The position numbers and the translations under genes are program-made. Below the pieces are notes generated by a model. The model did not search any database. It was not told the origin of the DNA and saw only the letters and a list, made by a program, of their open reading frames with translations. A DNA stretch of 64,000 nucleotides, taken from positions 5,785,001-5,849,000 of the forward strand of contig NZ_CP114904.1 of assembly GCF_027497215.1 (NCBI RefSeq), given 5' to 3'. Within the stretch, counting starts at the first letter, position 1; the number at the start of each line of letters is the position of its first letter. Positions 45,761 to 55,508 of this stretch are shown piece by piece. This DNA comes from Micromonospora sp. WMMD812 (GTDB lineage: Bacteria > Actinomycetota > Actinomycetes > Mycobacteriales > Micromonosporaceae).

Positions 45761-47725
45761 TCAGCGGGGGAGGGCGCGGAGGAAGCGCTCGGCGATCGGG
45801 ACGGCGGAGGCGGTGCTCGAGCCGCCCTGCTCGACGAAGACAGCGAACGCGACGTCGCCCTGCCAGCCCACGAACCAGGCGTGGGTGTGCGCGGGGTTGT
45901 TGTCGTACTCGGCGGTGCCGGTCTTGCCGTACACCGGCTGGCCCGGCACGTCCTTCAGCGCGTCGCCGGTGCCGGCGGTGACGACCTCGCGCATCATGGC
46001 CCGGACCGCCTCGACCGACTCCGGCCTGAGCTGGGGGCCGGCCGCCGCCGGCTTGGCCGGGGCCGGGTCCAGCAGCAGCTTCGGCTGCTCGAAGCGCCCG
46101 CGGGCGACGGCCGCGGTGGCGCCGGCCATCGCCAGCGGGCTGACCACGGTGGTGCCCTGCCCGAACGCCGCGGCGGCCTGCTCGGCCCCGGACCCGTTCA
46201 CCGAGACCTTTCCGCTGAAGGCGTCGACGCCCAGGTCCCACTGCCCCTCCAACCCCAGCGAGCGGCCGGCGACGGCCAGCCCGTCGCCGCCCAGCTTCGG
46301 TGCCAGGGCGGCGAAGGCGGTGTTGCAGGACTTGGCGAAGTCGGTGCGGAACGGTACGCGGCCGAGTGCGAAGTTGTCGGAGTTCTTGAACGACCGGCCC
46401 TCCACCTCGAAGGTCTTCGGGCAGTCGACCGGCGCGTCCGGCGTCACCGCGCCCTTGTCGAGCAGGCCGAGCGCACTCACCATCTTGAACGTCGAGCCGG
46501 GCGGCACCTGGGCGGTGAACGCCAGGTTCTCGCCGGCTGGTCCGGGCCCGTTCGCCGCGGCGAGCACCGCGCCGTCGCTGATCCGTACCGCCACCACGGC
46601 GGCCCGCCGCCGCTCGGCGCGCAGCGCCGCGTCAGCCGCGTTCTGCGTGGCGACGTCGAGGGTGGTCTTCAGCGCCTGCCCGGGCTCGGGGTCGCGGTGG
46701 AACACCTCGGTGCCGGTCGGTACCAGCTTGCCGTCCTCGCCGGGGCGTTCGATGATCACGGTGAGGCCGGGCTTGCCGCGCAGCCGGTCGTCGTAGCGGC
46801 CCTGCAGACCGCCGTGGCCGACCAGATCGCCGGCGACGTACTTGTCCGGGTGGGCGGTCAGGTCGTCGGCCTGGGCCGGGTCGACCGAGCCGAGCAGCGC
46901 CCGGGCGAACTCCCGGGTGGGTGCCAGGTCCAGCTTCTCGGACTGGAACTTGGTGCCCGGCAGGTCGTAGATGCGCGGCTTGATCTGCCGATACGCATCC
47001 TCGCGCAGCGTCACCACCTCGACGAACGCGCCCGGGTCGGCCTCGGCGAGCCGCTTGGGCAGGTCGGAGAGGTCGACCGAGGGCACCAGCGCCGGGCGGA
47101 TCGCGCGGAAGGCGGCGTCGAGCTTGCCGACCAGGTCCTTCACGTCGGGCACCTGGTTCGGCTGGATACCCACCCGCACCACCGGCCGCGGCGCCACGAT
47201 CGGCTGGCCCGCGCCGTCCAGCACCCCGGCCCGGGCACCGGCGTCCCGACGCAGCCCCAGCCGATCACCCTTGGTGAGCTTCTCCTGTACGACCTGCGGT
47301 TCCCAGATCACCTGCCACTGGTCGTCGCCGCCCCGGGTCATCCGCACCTGCCGGTCGTACGTCCAGCGGGTGTCGCCCGGCAGGGTCCACTCCACCCGGA
47401 TGCCGGCGGTGGCGGTGTCGGCGGTGATCTTCGGATCGCCCTGCCGGGTCAGCTTGGGCGGGGTCGACGCCAGCTCGCCGGAGAGATCCTTGAGCTGCTG
47501 GGTGATCTCGGCCGCCGGGATCTTGGCACCCGTGGCGTCGACGAAGCCGACCGCCTGGAGGTCGCCCTTCTGCCAACCGGTCAGGAACGCGTCGACGCTG
47601 CGCTCGGGGCCGTCACTGTCCGAGCACGCGCTGAGGCTGCCCGCGGCGAGCGCGGTCGCGGTGAGGGCGACGAGCGCGCGGCGCAGGTGGGAGTGACCGG
47701 TGCGGTGTGGGTACGACAGGTGCAT
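45761..47725 (-). CDS. class B penicillin-binding protein, MecA-like lipoprotein
   Basis: A 654-residue transpeptidase for peptidoglycan cross-linking. The N-terminus is a lipoprotein signal ending LSAC, so it is anchored as a lipoprotein. An NTF2-like MecA_N domain follows (about residues 40-160), then a dimerisation region and the catalytic domain with STFK (near residue 376), SCN in AKSCNTAF and KTGT in YGKTGTAEY. This is the subclass B1 layout; in actinobacteria it is not by itself a resistance marker. The ATG at 47725 has GGAGGGG upstream. Confidence 0.9.
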   Translation of the reverse strand: MHLSYPHRTGHSHLRRALVALTATALAAGSLSACSDSDGPERSVDAFLTGWQKGDLQAVGFVDATGAKIPAAEITQQLKDLSGELASTPPKLTRQGDPKITADTATAGIRVEWTLPGDTRWTYDRQVRMTRGGDDQWQVIWEPQVVQEKLTKGDRLGLRRDAGARAGVLDGAGQPIVAPRPVVRVGIQPNQVPDVKDLVGKLDAAFRAIRPALVPSVDLSDLPKRLAEADPGAFVEVVTLREDAYRQIKPRIYDLPGTKFQSEKLDLAPTREFARALLGSVDPAQADDLTAHPDKYVAGDLVGHGGLQGRYDDRLRGKPGLTVIIERPGEDGKLVPTGTEVFHRDPEPGQALKTTLDVATQNAADAALRAERRRAAVVAVRISDGAVLAAANGPGPAGENLAFTAQVPPGSTFKMVSALGLLDKGAVTPDAPVDCPKTFEVEGRSFKNSDNFALGRVPFRTDFAKSCNTAFAALAPKLGGDGLAVAGRSLGLEGQWDLGVDAFSGKVSVNGSGAEQAAAAFGQGTTVVSPLAMAGATAAVARGRFEQPKLLLDPAPAKPAAAGPQLRPESVEAVRAMMREVVTAGTGDALKDVPGQPVYGKTGTAEYDNNPAHTHAWFVGWQGDVAFAVFVEQGGSSTASAVPIAERFLRALPR

Positions 47726-47756
47726 GAAGCGGGTCCCCTCCGATCTTGAAGCTGCC

Positions 47757-47772
47757 CTGAACGGTAGTACGC
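47757..47772 (-). promoter_or_regulatory. possible partial copy of the acyl-CoA-regulon element
   Basis: CTGAACGGTAGTACGC shares an 11-base run with the ccr site but lacks the second half-site. It is 31 bp before the PBP start. It may be an accidental match or a core promoter part. Confidence 0.25.
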
Positions 47773-48017
47773 GAACGCTGTCCCCGGCGTCCCCTGATGG
47801 GGGGCGACGTGCGAAAAGACGGACCCGCGACAGTGTGATGAACATCGCGCTGCGGGGTACACGCCAAGCGGCCAACCTCGGACCCGCAACGGGTGAAAGG
47901 ACAGAGTCCCGATCCGGACGTCCGGCCGGTGGTCCGCCGAGGAAGGGGCAGGGCGGCAGGGCCTAGGCTGGGCGGGAGAGTGACCCACAACGCGGTGGGT
48001 CGAGGGGAGTGGCACCG

Positions 48018-51000
48018 ATGGACCGGCGTCCGGCGATCAAACCGGAACCCGACCTCCGGCAGGTTGACACCGGCCGGGACGACGACAGCTTCGATTCGGC
48101 GACCGACGGGGACGGCTACGGCCGGCTCGACACGGGGGTGACCGGGTTGACCGGTTCGAGCATCGACACCATCTACGATCTCGGCCTGCCCGCGGAGGCG
48201 TTGGCCGACGACGTGGAGGACGCCGAACTCGACGAACCGGTACCCAACGCGGAGCGCCTGGTGGCCCAGGCCGTCGCGCTCGCCGGGGACGACCACGACG
48301 CGGCGACCCTGGTCGGCCGCTTCTGGCGGTTCGCCCCGGACGAGGAGCTGATCGGCTTCACGGCCGAGGAGATGCTCGACGCGGCCCGCGCCCACCGGGA
48401 CCTCGCCCAGCAGCGGGTGCCGGGCGAGCTGAAGCTGCGCATCCACGAGCCGGACGCGGAGCAGCACCACAGCGTGATCGAGATCGTCACCGACGACATG
48501 CCGTTCCTGGTCGACTCGGTGACCGCGCTGCTCAACTCGTACCACCTGGACGTGCACCTGCTCGTCCACCCGCTGCTGGTGGTGCGCCGGGAGCCGCTCG
48601 GCCGGCTGACCGAGGTGGCGGCGGACGTCGAGCCGGACGACGCGATCGCCGGCGACCTGGTGGAGAGCTGGATGCGGATCGAGATCGATCCGGTCCGCGA
48701 CGCCGCCGAACGGGACCGGCTCCGCCGCGAACTCCAGCGCGTCCTCACCGACGTGCGTGAGGCGGTCGAGGACTGGCCGAAGATGCGCCAGCGCGCCCTC
48801 GCCTTCGCCGACGAGCTCGCCGCCGCGCGGACGAGCGACAACCGCCCCCCGGTGCCCGAGAAGGACATCACCGACTCGGTCGAGCTGCTCCGCTGGCTGG
48901 CCCAGGACCACTTCACGTTCCTCGGCTACCGCGAGTACCGGCTGGTCGACAACCCGGAGGGCGGCCCGGCGCTGGAGGCGGTGCTCGGCACCGGGCTGGG
49001 CATCCTCCGGCAGGACTCGCCGGAGGCTCGGGCGCTGTCGTCGATGACCCCCGAGGCGCACGAGAAGGTGCTGGAGAAGCGCCTCTTGATCATCACCAAG
49101 GCCAACTCGCGGGCCACCGTGCACCGCTCGGCGTACCTGGACTACATCGGCTTCAAGGTGTTCAACGAGGCCGGCGAGGTGGTCGGGGAGCGGCGCTTCC
49201 TGGGTCTGTTCTCCACCGCCGCGTACCGCACCAGCGTGCGGGAGCTGCCGGTGGTCCGCCGCAAGGTCGCCGAGGTGCTGGACCGCTCCGGCCTGAGCAT
49301 GCGCAGCCACTCCGGCAAGGATCTGCTCCAGATCCTGGAGACCTATCCGCGCGACGAGCTGTTCCAGATCAAGACCGACGACCTGTACCACGCGGTGATC
49401 GGCGTGCTGCGCATGGCCGGTCGGCGGCAGCTGCGTGTCTTCCTGCGCAGGGACGCGTACGGGAGGTTCATCTCCTGCCTGATCTACCTGCCGCGGGACC
49501 GGTTCACCACGCAGAACCGGCTGCGCATGCAGGACATCCTGCTGCGCGAGCTGAACGGGGTCGGGGTGGACTACACCACCCGCGTCACCGAGTCGATGCT
49601 CGCCCGGGTCCACTTCATCGTCCGCACCGACCCGACCAAGCCGCCGGGCGACATCGACGCCGACCTGCTCGCCGAGGAGCTGGCCGACGCGACCCGGCTG
49701 TGGGACGACGACTACCGCCTGGTGTTGGAACGCAAGCTCGGTGACGAGCAGGCCAAGCACCTGTTCTCCCGGTACGCCGACGCGTTCCCGGAGGGCTACA
49801 AGGACGGGCACACGCCGTACGAGGCGATGAAGGACCTGGCCAAGCTGGAGCTGCTGGAGGAGCCGGGCCAGCTGGAGATGCACCTGTTCCGCAAGCAGCT
49901 CGCACCCCGGCCGGGCGCCCGGGCGCCGGGCGCGGACCTGGACGAGACGATGGACGTCCGTTTCAAGGTCTACCGGTACGGCGAGCCGATGATGCTCTCC
50001 GCCGTGCTGCCGGTGCTGCACTCGCTCGGCGTACGGGTGGTCGACGAGCACCCGTACGAGGTGGACCGGATCGACGGCCGGATCTGGCTGTACGACTTCG
50101 GCCTGCACCTGCCGGAGGGGCACCAGGAACTGGCCGAGGTGCGCCCGCACGTGGAGAACGCCTTCGCGGCGGCGTGGCGGGGCGAGGCCGAGGTGGACGG
50201 CTACAACGAGCTGGTGCTGCGCGCCGGCTTGACGTGGCGCCAGGTGGTGGTGATCCGGGCCTACGCGAAGTACCTGCGGCAGGCGGGCACGGTCTTCTCC
50301 CAGGACTACATGGAGCAGACCTTCATCGCCTACCCGCGCATCGCCGAGCTGCTGGTCCAGCTCTTCGAGACGCGGTTCGCACCCGGCGAGGCCGACACCG
50401 CCCAGCGGCAGCGGCGCAGCGCGGAGCTGGTGGAGACCATCCGTACGGAGCTGGACGACGTGGCCAGCCTCGACCAGGACCGGATCCTGCGCTCGTACCT
50501 GACGCTGATCCAGGCCACCCTGCGGACCAGCTTCTACCAGCGGCGTTCCGACGGGCGACCCAAGTCGTACGTGGCGTTCAAGCTCGACCCGCAGGCCATC
50601 CCCGACCTGCCGGCGCCGCGTCCGAAGTTCGAGATCTTCGTCTACTCGCCCCGGTTCGAGGGCGTGCACCTGCGGTTCGGGCCGGTGGCCCGGGGCGGGC
50701 TGCGCTGGTCCGACCGGCGGGAGGACTTCCGCACCGAGGTGCTCGGCCTGGTCAAGGCGCAGATGGTGAAGAACACCGTCATCGTGCCGGTGGGCGCCAA
50801 GGGTGGCTTCGTGCTGAAGCAGAAGCCGGGGGACCGGGACGAGGCGGTGGTCTGCTACAAGGAGTTCGTCTCGGCGTTGCTCGACGTCACGGACAACATC
50901 GTCGGCGGGCAGATCGTGCCGCCGGACGACGTGGTGCGGCACGACTCGGACGACCCGTACATGGTGGTCGCGGCGGACAAGGGCACGGCCACGTTCTCCG

Positions 51001-53078
51001 ACATCGCCAACGAGATCTCCACGGCGCACAACTTCTGGCTCGGTGACGCGTTCGCGTCCGGCGGCTCCGCCGGATACGACCACAAGAAGATGGGCATCAC
51101 CGCCCGAGGCGCCTGGGAGTCGGTCAAGCGGCACTTCCGGGAGCTGGGGCACGACACCCAGACCGAGGACTTCACCGTGGTCGGGGTCGGGGACATGTCC
51201 GGCGACGTCTTCGGCAACGGCATGCTGCTCTCCGAGCACATCCGGCTGGTGGCCGCCTTCGACCACCGGCACATCTTCCTCGACCCGGCCCCGGACGCGG
51301 CCACCTCGTACGCCGAGCGCAAGCGGCTGTTCGAGATGTCCCGGTCGTCCTGGGAGGACTACAACCCGGAGCTGATCTCGGCCGGGGGCGGCGTCTACCC
51401 GCGTACCGCCAAGTCCATCGCCATCACGCCGCAGGTCCGCGCGGCGCTCGGCCTGGACGACGACGCCACCCAGCTCTCCCCGCAGGAGCTGATGCGGGCG
51501 ATCCTGACCGCACCGGTGGACCTGTTCTGGAACGGCGGCATCGGCACGTACGTCAAGGCGTCCAGCCAGACCAACGCCGAGGTGGGCGACAAGTCCAACG
51601 ACGCGATCCGGGTGGACGGCAAGAGCCTGCGCTGCCGGGTCGTCGGCGAGGGCGGCAACCTGGGCTTCACCCAGCTCGGCCGGATCGAGTACGCGTTGAC
51701 CGGTGGTCGGATCTACACCGACTTCATCGACAACGCGGCCGGGGTGGACACCTCGGACCACGAGGTGAACATCAAGATCCTGCTGAACACCGCGGTCGGC
51801 GACGGCGAGCTGACCACGGCGGACCGGGACGAGCTGCTGGCCGATATGACCGAAGAGGTCGCCGAGCTGGTGCTGCGGGACAACTACGACCAGGCCCGGG
51901 CGATCAACAACGCCCAGGCCCAGGCCGCCTCGCTGCTCCCGGTGCACCGGCGGATGATCAACGAGCTGGAGCGCTCTGGCGCGCTGGACCGCTCGCTGGA
52001 GGCACTGCCGCCGGACGAGGAGCTGGCCGTACGGATCGAGTCCGGACTGACCGCGCCGGAGTTCGCGGTGCTGCTCGCGTACGTCAAGATCGTGCTGGAG
52101 CGGGACATCCTGGCCGAGGGGCTGGCCGACGAGGAGTGGACGACCGACGTTCTGGTCAACTACTTCCCGACCCCGATGCGCGAGCGCTTCGCCGATCGGA
52201 TGTCGCGGCACCGGCTGCGCCGGGACATCGTCACCACGGTCCTCGTGAACGAGGCGATCAACCGGGGTGGCATCTCGTTCGTGTTCCGGGTGACGGAGGA
52301 GACGGCCGCCTCCGCGGCGGACGTGCTCCGGGCGTACGTGGTGGTCCGCGAGGTGTTCGGGCTGCGCGAGCTGTGGGACGCGGTGGAGGCGCTGGACAAC
52401 AAGGTCTCGCCCGAGCTGCAGACCAGCGTCTACCTGGACACCCGACGGCTGCTGGACCGGGCGGTGCGGTGGCTGGTGACCAACCGCCGCTCGCCGATCG
52501 ACGTGCCGGCGGAGATCAACCGGCTGCGGAACGGGGTGGCCCGGCTGCTGCCGGGGCTGGAGAACCTCTTCTTCGGCAGCGAGCGCGAGGCCATCACGGC
52601 GCACATCGACTCGATGGTCGAGCGGGGGCTGCCGCGTGAGCTGGCGGAGCAGGCGACCCGGTTGATGTACAGCTTCGGCCTGCTCGACGTCGTGGAGACC
52701 GCGGCCAGCAGCGGCCGGGACGTCGGCGAGGTGGCGTCGGTCTACTTCGTCCTCTCCGACCTGTTCCGGGTCGACGCGCTGCTGTCGAAGATCTCCCTGC
52801 TGCCGCGGGAGGACCGGTGGCAGACGCTGGCGCGGATGGCGCTCCGCTACGACCTCTACGCCGCGCTGGCGGCGCTCACCGCGGAGGTGCTCGGCTCCAC
52901 GCCGGACAGCCAGCCGCCGCAGGAGCGGGTACACCAGTGGGAGCAGTCGAACGCCACCTCCATCCACCGCGCGCAGCGGGCGATGGGCGAGTTCGACGAG
53001 TCCCGCGCGGACCTCGCCGCGCTGTCGGTGCTGCTGCGCCAGATCCGCACGCTGGTGCGGACCTCCGCCGCGGCCTGA
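48018..53078 (+). CDS. gdhB: large NAD-specific glutamate dehydrogenase
   Basis: A 1,686-residue, roughly 180-kDa catabolic glutamate dehydrogenase (deaminates glutamate to 2-oxoglutarate). The N-terminal half contains regulatory ACT-like and helical domains. The catalytic region is near residues 880-1250, with RGGLRWSDRREDFRTEV, the glutamate-binding KGGFVLKQKP and VGVGDMSGDVFGN. GAGGGGAG is 9-10 bp upstream of the ATG at 48018; an in-frame GTG three codons earlier is too close to it. Size and order match the large class from Streptomyces clavuligerus and Pseudomonas. A 16-bp hairpin follows. The gene symbol follows common usage and is not certain. Confidence 0.93.
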   Translation: MDRRPAIKPEPDLRQVDTGRDDDSFDSATDGDGYGRLDTGVTGLTGSSIDTIYDLGLPAEALADDVEDAELDEPVPNAERLVAQAVALAGDDHDAATLVGRFWRFAPDEELIGFTAEEMLDAARAHRDLAQQRVPGELKLRIHEPDAEQHHSVIEIVTDDMPFLVDSVTALLNSYHLDVHLLVHPLLVVRREPLGRLTEVAADVEPDDAIAGDLVESWMRIEIDPVRDAAERDRLRRELQRVLTDVREAVEDWPKMRQRALAFADELAAARTSDNRPPVPEKDITDSVELLRWLAQDHFTFLGYREYRLVDNPEGGPALEAVLGTGLGILRQDSPEARALSSMTPEAHEKVLEKRLLIITKANSRATVHRSAYLDYIGFKVFNEAGEVVGERRFLGLFSTAAYRTSVRELPVVRRKVAEVLDRSGLSMRSHSGKDLLQILETYPRDELFQIKTDDLYHAVIGVLRMAGRRQLRVFLRRDAYGRFISCLIYLPRDRFTTQNRLRMQDILLRELNGVGVDYTTRVTESMLARVHFIVRTDPTKPPGDIDADLLAEELADATRLWDDDYRLVLERKLGDEQAKHLFSRYADAFPEGYKDGHTPYEAMKDLAKLELLEEPGQLEMHLFRKQLAPRPGARAPGADLDETMDVRFKVYRYGEPMMLSAVLPVLHSLGVRVVDEHPYEVDRIDGRIWLYDFGLHLPEGHQELAEVRPHVENAFAAAWRGEAEVDGYNELVLRAGLTWRQVVVIRAYAKYLRQAGTVFSQDYMEQTFIAYPRIAELLVQLFETRFAPGEADTAQRQRRSAELVETIRTELDDVASLDQDRILRSYLTLIQATLRTSFYQRRSDGRPKSYVAFKLDPQAIPDLPAPRPKFEIFVYSPRFEGVHLRFGPVARGGLRWSDRREDFRTEVLGLVKAQMVKNTVIVPVGAKGGFVLKQKPGDRDEAVVCYKEFVSALLDVTDNIVGGQIVPPDDVVRHDSDDPYMVVAADKGTATFSDIANEISTAHNFWLGDAFASGGSAGYDHKKMGITARGAWESVKRHFRELGHDTQTEDFTVVGVGDMSGDVFGNGMLLSEHIRLVAAFDHRHIFLDPAPDAATSYAERKRLFEMSRSSWEDYNPELISAGGGVYPRTAKSIAITPQVRAALGLDDDATQLSPQELMRAILTAPVDLFWNGGIGTYVKASSQTNAEVGDKSNDAIRVDGKSLRCRVVGEGGNLGFTQLGRIEYALTGGRIYTDFIDNAAGVDTSDHEVNIKILLNTAVGDGELTTADRDELLADMTEEVAELVLRDNYDQARAINNAQAQAASLLPVHRRMINELERSGALDRSLEALPPDEELAVRIESGLTAPEFAVLLAYVKIVLERDILAEGLADEEWTTDVLVNYFPTPMRERFADRMSRHRLRRDIVTTVLVNEAINRGGISFVFRVTEETAASAADVLRAYVVVREVFGLRELWDAVEALDNKVSPELQTSVYLDTRRLLDRAVRWLVTNRRSPIDVPAEINRLRNGVARLLPGLENLFFGSEREAITAHIDSMVERGLPRELAEQATRLMYSFGLLDVVETAASSGRDVGEVASVYFVLSDLFRVDALLSKISLLPREDRWQTLARMALRYDLYAALAALTAEVLGSTPDSQPPQERVHQWEQSNATSIHRAQRAMGEFDESRADLAALSVLLRQIRTLVRTSAAA

Positions 53079-53093
53079 CCAGGAAGCCGGACG

Positions 53094-53130
53094 CGGTCCG
53101 GCCGGTCGGTGACCCCGACCGGCCGGACCG
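53094..53130. terminator. bidirectional hairpin after glutamate dehydrogenase
   Basis: A perfect 16-bp stem (CGGTCCGGCCGGTCGG) with a 5-nt loop lies between the convergent dehydrogenase and sortase genes; TTCCG follows. Confidence 0.85.
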
Positions 53131-53160
53131 TTCCGCTTCATTTCAGTCGATCGGGCCTGC

Positions 53161-53877
53161 TCAGTCGACCAGGCTGGCGAAGACGATGATGTTGTTCAGG
53201 TAGCTGCGCGCGTTCTGGTCGAACTGACCGCCGCAGGTGACCACCCGAAGGCCGGGCCGATCGCTCGGCCCGTACACCAGCTCGGTGGGGAACGACGTCT
53301 TCGGGTAGGACCTGACCGAGTCGACCCGGAAGGTGACCGGCCTGCCGTCCGCCCGGTTCACCGTCACGGTGTCCCCGGGCTGCACGGCGCCGAGGTCGAA
53401 GAAGACCGCGGGCCCGAGCTTGGCGGAGTCCACGTGCCCGACGACGACCGCGTTGCCGACCTCGCCCGGGCTCGGTCCCGGCTCGTACCAGCCGGCGAGC
53501 TGGGCCTGGTCGAGCGGGGGCACCTGGATGGTGCCGTCGGGGTTGGTGCCGAGCGGCATGATCTTCGCATCGACCCCGATCCGGGGGATCGTGATGGTGG
53601 TGGGCGCGGAGCGGGGAAGCGCGCTCCGGGGAGGTTCGGTGGGGGCGGACGCGCCCTCGCCCGGCTGGTCCGCCTCGTCCGGCCCGGTGCGCTCGGGAGC
53701 GGTCTGGGCCAGCGGCTGCGGCGGGCGGGGTGCGGGCCGGGGCTTCATGCCGGCACCGATCATCGCGGCGCCGGTCATCGCGACCAGGAGGAGGACGACG
53801 GCGGCGCCGGCGGCGCGCCACGGTTTCCCGTGACGGCCGCCGGCCCGTGTCGTCGTCCGGTCAGACGAGGGACTCAT
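53161..53877 (-). CDS. class F sortase
   Basis: A 238-residue membrane-anchored transpeptidase. It has an N-terminal helix (about residues 20-42), a Pro-rich linker and a sortase domain with catalytic His in VVVGHVDS, Cys in LRVVTCGG and a downstream Arg in NARSYLNN. The fold and short TxTC-like motif fit the class F group of actinobacteria, whose substrates are largely unknown. The gene begins 17 bp inside the end of the repeat-protein gene, so the two are surely co-transcribed and the repeat protein is the likely substrate or partner. Confidence 0.9.
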   Translation of the reverse strand: MSPSSDRTTTRAGGRHGKPWRAAGAAVVLLLVAMTGAAMIGAGMKPRPAPRPPQPLAQTAPERTGPDEADQPGEGASAPTEPPRSALPRSAPTTITIPRIGVDAKIMPLGTNPDGTIQVPPLDQAQLAGWYEPGPSPGEVGNAVVVGHVDSAKLGPAVFFDLGAVQPGDTVTVNRADGRPVTFRVDSVRSYPKTSFPTELVYGPSDRPGLRVVTCGGQFDQNARSYLNNIIVFASLVD

Positions 53878-54856
53878 CGGTCCGCCGGCGACGCATCAGC
53901 ACGATCCCGCCCAGCGCGGCGGCGCCCAGCAGGCTCGCCCCACCGGCGGCCAGGCCGCGGTCGGTGCCGGTGGCGCCACCGTCACCACCGTCGACCCCGC
54001 CCCGCGGCACCACGACCAGGGTGCCCTCGCCGCACGAGCCCTTGAGCTCGTACTTGCCCGGCTTGGCGTGCTTGTCGACCTTGGCCTCGCCGTAGTAGAG
54101 GAAGTCACGCTTGTGCTCCCACCGGTCCTCGTCCTTGCCGTGGTCGGACTTGTCGTCCTCCCGGCCGTTCTCGCGGTCCTTCGAGTCCCACGAGCCGTTC
54201 TCCTCGTGGTCGGACTTGTCTTCGTCCTTCTTGCCGTCGTCCTTCTTGTCGCCCTTGTCGTCGCCGCGATCCTGGCCGTGCTCGTAGCCGTTCCAGTCCT
54301 TGCGGTCCTCGTCCTTGCCGTCGGCCGCGGCGGCGCCGGCACCGTAGCCGCCGTTGGCCTCGTCGTTGCCGTTCTCGTGGTCCTTGCCGTTCTCGTCCTT
54401 GCCGTTCTCGTCCTTGCCGTTCTCGTCCTTGCCGTTGTGGTCCTTGCCGTTCTCGTCCTTGCCGTTGTGGTCCTTGCCGTTCTCGTCCTTGCCGTTGTGG
54501 TCCTTGCCGTTGTCGTCCTTGCCGTGCTCGTCCTTGCCGTCCCGGCCGTAGGAGTCCTCCTCCCCGCCGCGCCAGTCGTCCCGCTTGTCGCCGTGGTCGT
54601 CCTTCACCGGCTTGAGCTCGACCTTGCCGGTGACCTTCGACCAGACGAAGGCGTGCTCCTGCTTCTCGGAGCAGATCTCGAGAAGCTTGACCTCCTCGCC
54701 GGCCTTCACGACGTGGGGCTTGGCCAGGACCTTGCCGTCCTTGTCCTTGCCGTCGTGGTGTCCGTCCGCGAACGCGATCCCCGGCGCGAACACCAGGAGG
54801 GACGCGCCCCCGAGGGCGGCGCCCGCGACGACCTTCCCGAGCATCTTCTTAGCCAT
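53861..54856 (-). CDS. secreted, highly charged repeat protein with C-terminal anchor (sortase partner)
   Basis: A 331-residue exported protein with a signal peptide (about residues 1-31, ending AFADG). A region of about 65 residues includes a lone Cys. Then come tandem pentapeptides NGKDE/NGKDH (about 11 units) and a long Asp/Lys/Glu-rich stretch. A second Cys sits in KGSCGEGTLVVVPRGG, so the two may form a disulfide. The end is a Gly-rich helix and an RRRR tail, like a sortase-type sorting signal, but no LPxTG is present. The ATG at 54856 is chosen; an in-frame GTG lies four codons upstream. Confidence 0.75.
   Translation of the reverse strand: MAKKMLGKVVAGAALGGASLLVFAPGIAFADGHHDGKDKDGKVLAKPHVVKAGEEVKLLEICSEKQEHAFVWSKVTGKVELKPVKDDHGDKRDDWRGGEEDSYGRDGKDEHGKDDNGKDHNGKDENGKDHNGKDENGKDHNGKDENGKDENGKDENGKDHENGNDEANGGYGAGAAAADGKDEDRKDWNGYEHGQDRGDDKGDKKDDGKKDEDKSDHEENGSWDSKDRENGREDDKSDHGKDEDRWEHKRDFLYYGEAKVDKHAKPGKYELKGSCGEGTLVVVPRGGVDGGDGGATGTDRGLAAGGASLLGAAALGGIVLMRRRRTDESLV
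54369..54545 (-). repeat. 15-bp tandem repeats encoding NGKDE/NGKDH
   Basis: The plus strand shows CCGTTCTCGTCCTTG and CCGTTGTGGTCCTTG alternating about 11 times without spacers. The array lies inside the charged-repeat gene and keeps the frame, so it is likely to be length-variable. Confidence 0.9.
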
Positions 54857-55127
54857 GACCTGCGTCACTCCATCCCTGTTGTCTTGAACTCGGCGACACC
54901 CGAGCTAACGCCGACGTTAGACCGTTTCACGAGCTATGAAGGGAAACATTCGTGTTTATACGTCTGTCGGAGTTAAGCCCGATAAGGGTGGTATGCCGTG
55001 TTCAGGGCTGGATGGTGGTGTTTCCGCCCGGTGGCCGGGTCCGGGGCCCGTCCGCGCCGCCGGCCCCGTTCTCGCACGGGGGAGGCGCCGAGGGATGCCA
55101 CGGAAGCGCTCCCACGCGATAGCCGAC

Positions 55128-55480
55128 AGGGCTGGTGACCATCCAGGTCACCGTGGCGAACGCGGGTCCGCCGGGCTGGGGCGGCACCGCCCGGCCCAAC
55201 CCCGGCCCGGGCGCGACGACCAGCGTGGACACCTACGTCAACGGGGGACGCGTCGACCGCCGATCCACGCCGGCAACAGGTGCGACCAGTCTGGCGCGGG
55301 ACCGGGTGAGCGACTCAAGGCCGCCCCGGAGTCGGGCATCGACGCGTACGTCCGGGTGAAGGCCCCGGGCGAGTCAGACGGCTCGAGCCGCCTCATCGAG
55401 AACGACGAGGGCGAGGGCTTCGACCGGATGGAACGCCTACCCGCCGCTGTACGGGTGCCGCCTGCCGGCCGCCGGCGGCA
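55128..55480 (+). pseudogene. remnant of a secreted-protein gene
   Basis: In one frame, VTIQVTVANAGPPGWGGTA is followed by TTSVDTYVNGGRVDRR. Then a neighbouring frame continues with SGIDAYVRVKAPGESDGSS and IENDEGEGFDRMERL. The two pieces look like parts of one extracellular beta-rich protein joined by a frameshift, with no clear start or end. The assignment rests on protein-like composition only, so it is tentative. Confidence 0.4.
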
Positions 55481-55508
55481 GGTGAGGCACTCCGGCGGCG
55501 GGTGTCCC

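Noticed and set aside
47613..53141. Very long open frame (over 1,800 codons) antisense to glutamate dehydrogenase
   Set aside because: High-GC artefact: the sense strand encodes a clear, full-length enzyme, and the antisense product is Arg/Gly/His/Asp-rich without motifs.
54369..54545. Possible CRISPR array
   Set aside because: The 15-bp units are contiguous without unique spacers, keep the reading frame, and encode a pentapeptide repeat; no cas genes are near.
54068..54976. Hydrophobic Leu/Val-rich plus-strand frame across the repeat array
   Set aside because: It is the complement of GAC/AAG/GAG repeat codons in the secreted charged protein and has no start signal of its own.
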